A DNA stretch of 64,000 bases from Bacteroidales bacterium (GTDB lineage Bacteria > Bacteroidota > Bacteroidia > Bacteroidales > P3): assembly GCA_024685285.1 (NCBI GenBank), contig JAIKVZ010000025.1, forward strand, positions 100,958 to 164,957, written 5' to 3'. Made by a program: the position numbers and the translations under genes. Shown here piece after piece: positions 62,430-64,000 of this stretch; within the stretch, counting starts at the first letter, position 1, and the number at the start of each line of letters is the position of its first letter. The notes beneath the pieces were generated by a model. It worked only from the letters and a program-made list of their open reading frames with translations. It searched no databases and had not been told where the DNA came from.

Positions 62430-63068
62430 ATGAAGAAAATATCATTTCTCCTCTTCGCCGCGCTGTTTTTCGTCGGCTGCAAGCAGAAAGCAGAGCCCGT
62501 CGTTGCCGACACCGACAACATCTACCAGTTCTCCGTCCTCGACGGCACCCTCAACACCGTACCCCTCAGCGACTATCAGGGCAAGGTGCTGCTGGTGGTC
62601 AACACCGCCACACAATGCGGCTTCACACCCCAGTACGAGGAGCTGCAGAAGCTCTACGACAAGTATCACGACCGCGGTTTTGAGGTGCTGGACTTCCCCT
62701 GCAACCAGTTCGGCGAGCAGGCCCCCGGCAGCTACGACGATATACACTCTTTCTGCACCGGCACCTATAACATCACCTTCCCGCAGATGTCCAAGATCGA
62801 TGTCAACGGCGACAGCGCAGAGGCACTCTACACCTGGCTCAAGTCAAAAGCCCCCTTCGGCGGCTTCGACACCACCGACCGCATCGGCGCCTACCTCGAC
62901 CGCATGTTCCGCGCCGAGGACAGCCTCTACGACCAGAACCCCGACATTAAGTGGAACTTCACCAAGTTCCTCATCGACCGCGACGGCAAGCTGGTCAGGC
63001 GCTTCGAGCCCACCGCCAAGATGGCCGAGATAGACGCTGCAATCAATATGTTGGTAAATGGCAAGTAG
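62430..63068 (+). CDS. Lipoprotein glutathione peroxidase-like peroxidase
   Basis: Thiol peroxidase of 212 residues exported as a lipoprotein (lipobox FFVGC, C17). Catalytic cysteine C63 lies in VNTATQCGFTPQYEELQKLY, with the conserved glutamine in DFPCNQFGEQAPG and the tryptophan/asparagine in WNFTKFLIDRDG. Such GPx proteins usually use thioredoxin. It should act in the periplasm against hydroperoxides. It overlaps the TfoX-like gene by 11 bases. Confidence 0.93.
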   Translation: MKKISFLLFAALFFVGCKQKAEPVVADTDNIYQFSVLDGTLNTVPLSDYQGKVLLVVNTATQCGFTPQYEELQKLYDKYHDRGFEVLDFPCNQFGEQAPGSYDDIHSFCTGTYNITFPQMSKIDVNGDSAEALYTWLKSKAPFGGFDTTDRIGAYLDRMFRAEDSLYDQNPDIKWNFTKFLIDRDGKLVRRFEPTAKMAEIDAAINMLVNGK

Positions 63069-63381
63069 CCCTGATTTCGTGCAGTACATCGTCGACCAAT
63101 GCTCCGGGGCCGGCGTGATCACCGCCAGGAAGATGTTCGGGGATTTTGGCCTTTATTGCGACGGCATCATCTTCGGCCTCATCTGCGACAGCAATCTCTA
63201 TATCAAGCCCACCGATGCCGGCCGCGCCATGCTCCGCAACGTCGAGCTCCGCCCACCCTACGACGGCGCCAAGGACTACTTCCTCATCTCCGACGTCGAC
63301 GACCGCGACTACCTCTCCGCCCTCGTCCGCACCACCGTCAACGCCCTCCCCCCATCCAAACCAAAAAAGCGCCACAAATAA
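63058..63381 (+). CDS. TfoX/Sxy N-terminal domain protein
   Basis: The 107-residue product consists of a single TfoX N-terminal-like domain (ITARKMFGDFGLYCDGIIFG, NLYIKPTDAG, YFLISDVDDRDYLSALVRTT) with a lysine-rich tail. Stand-alone forms are widespread and mostly uncharacterised; a competence role is not supported. It is translationally linked to the peroxidase gene. Confidence 0.8.
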   Translation: MASSPDFVQYIVDQCSGAGVITARKMFGDFGLYCDGIIFGLICDSNLYIKPTDAGRAMLRNVELRPPYDGAKDYFLISDVDDRDYLSALVRTTVNALPPSKPKKRHK

Positions 63382-63392
63382 AAAAAAAGTTG

Positions 63393-63400
63393 TATCTTTG
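63393..63400 (+). promoter_or_regulatory. -7 box of the riboswitch-led CoA-transferase transcript
   Basis: TATCTTTG followed by CA lies about 70 bases before the riboswitch core and gives a leader of nearly 380 bases. Confidence 0.65.
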
Positions 63401-63468
63401 CATCCGCATTGGCAACACGGCGCCATCGCCTACCTGCCAATGCAACAGCACTTTGAAACAATGAACAA

Positions 63469-63631
63469 TTAGGTTCTGCCCCCAAAAAGGGCGGCCAAGA
63501 GGGAATCACGTGCAATTCGTGAGCTGTCGCGCAACTGTAAATCACATGTTGTCTCCTTCGGCGTTATGCCATTGGACCCTTCCAAGGTCTGAGAAGGTGC
63601 CGAACGGAGAGTGAAAGCCAGGATACCTGCC
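63469..63631 (+). ncRNA. Cobalamin riboswitch
   Basis: The conserved order of the family is visible: AGGTTCTGCC, GGGCGGCCAAGAGGGAATC, ACGTGCAATTCGTGAGCTG, TCGCGCAACTGTAA, and at the end the B12 box GAAAGCCAGGATACCTGCC (63613-63631). T-rich sequence follows immediately (CTTTTTGTTTTC), and a small stem (CCGAC...GTCGG, near 63677) lies further on. It lies in the leader of the CoA-transferase gene, so B12 should lower its expression, as is usual for this class. The gap of 63632-63786 holds no gene. Confidence 0.92.
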
Positions 63632-63786
63632 TTTTTGTTTTCGGACAATGCTTTCGCGTCAAAAGCTTTTTGTTCCACCGACTCTTTTGTCGTCGGCCAC
63701 TCCCGCTTGCTTCTTTTACACGACCCGAAACCGCATTGCCCCAAGGTGATGCAGCAGTTTGAAGTATAACGTAAAACATAGCAAAT

Positions 63787-64000
63787 ATGAACTGGAAAGA
63801 CGACTACAGAAGAAAAGTGTCAAAGCCCGAAGCGGCTATTAAAGACATCCACGACGGCCAGTGTGTGGTCATGGGCCACGCCGCCGCCGCACCCCGATTG
63901 ATTCAGCAAACCCTCGCCGACCATTGCGAGGACTACAACGACGTGCTTATCTTCCACATGACCACCCTCGGCGACAACCCCTGCTACAAGCCCCAGTGCT
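63787..64000 (+). CDS. Acetyl-CoA hydrolase/CoA-transferase family protein (partial)
   Basis: Only the first 71 residues are in the window; the right edge cuts it. The start MNWKDDYRRKVSKPEAAIKD, then GQCVVMGHAAAAPRLIQQTL and VLIFHMTTLGDNPCYKPQC, matches the N-terminus of the 4-hydroxybutyrate/acetate/succinate CoA-transferase group. Which acyl group it moves cannot be told from this part. The upstream cobalamin riboswitch and a B12-dependent mutase elsewhere in the window suggest a link to the succinate-propionate pathway. Confidence 0.8.
   Translation, partial: MNWKDDYRRKVSKPEAAIKDIHDGQCVVMGHAAAAPRLIQQTLADHCEDYNDVLIFHMTTLGDNPCYKPQC

Overview
The window is a 64 kb piece of a Bacteroidales chromosome, most likely from an anaerobic gut or rumen species. 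The lineage call rests on several features: promoters with the TAnnTTTG -7 box, almost no Shine-Dalgarno sites, type IX secretion (T9SS) sorting domains, a TonB-dependent receptor, SPOR-domain and HU/SPOR proteins, an Rnf complex, methylmalonyl-CoA mutase and GT84/GH94 chemistry. Almost every gene is intact. No rRNA or tRNA gene, phage, IS transposase or CRISPR array was seen.

Layout. 0-17 kb is core metabolism: valS, serC-serA, an ATP-grasp-like gene with mntP, ispG, mpl with an HD phosphohydrolase, xerD, gap, an orphan binding lipoprotein and pruA. 17-23.4 kb holds a BtuB-like receptor facing queG, an rlmL-like methyltransferase, a YihY membrane protein and nadC. 23.6-40 kb is a surface and envelope block: three T9SS cargo proteins around a 2576-residue cyclic beta-1,2-glucan synthase. 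40-44.5 kb is rnfBCDGE without rnfA. 44.6-48.2 kb has a universal stress protein, a SPOR protein and a lone methylmalonyl-CoA mutase. 48.4-50 kb is a decaying surface-protein operon (two pseudogenes and one lipoprotein). 50-59.2 kb is housekeeping: protein tyrosine phosphatase, a core-less PurL relative, glmM, deoxynucleoside kinase, kdsB, an HU/SPOR protein, trmB, yebC, rsmI, mgtC and rpsO. 59.2-64 kb has a long non-coding stretch with a possible micro-gene, an outer-membrane barrel, glutathione peroxidase, a TfoX-like protein, and a cobalamin riboswitch in front of a CoA-transferase cut by the window edge.

Cobalamin links several genes: a BtuB-like receptor, a BtuF/FecB-like binding lipoprotein, two B12 enzymes (QueG and methylmalonyl-CoA mutase) and a B12 riboswitch placed before a CoA-transferase. 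Together they suggest a succinate/propionate metabolism tuned to B12 supply.

The most unusual content is non-coding. (1) A G-rich repeat occurs five times just past the 3' ends of genes, mostly next to a terminator hairpin, and could form a G-quadruplex. (2) A 45-bp element precedes three genes for secreted surface proteins and may mark a regulon. (3) A palindromic repeat family has one copy inserted in frame in mpl and another in front of an outer-membrane gene. Other points are a compact IspG lacking the lineage's usual insert, the missing rnfA, and a PurL-like protein without a catalytic core.
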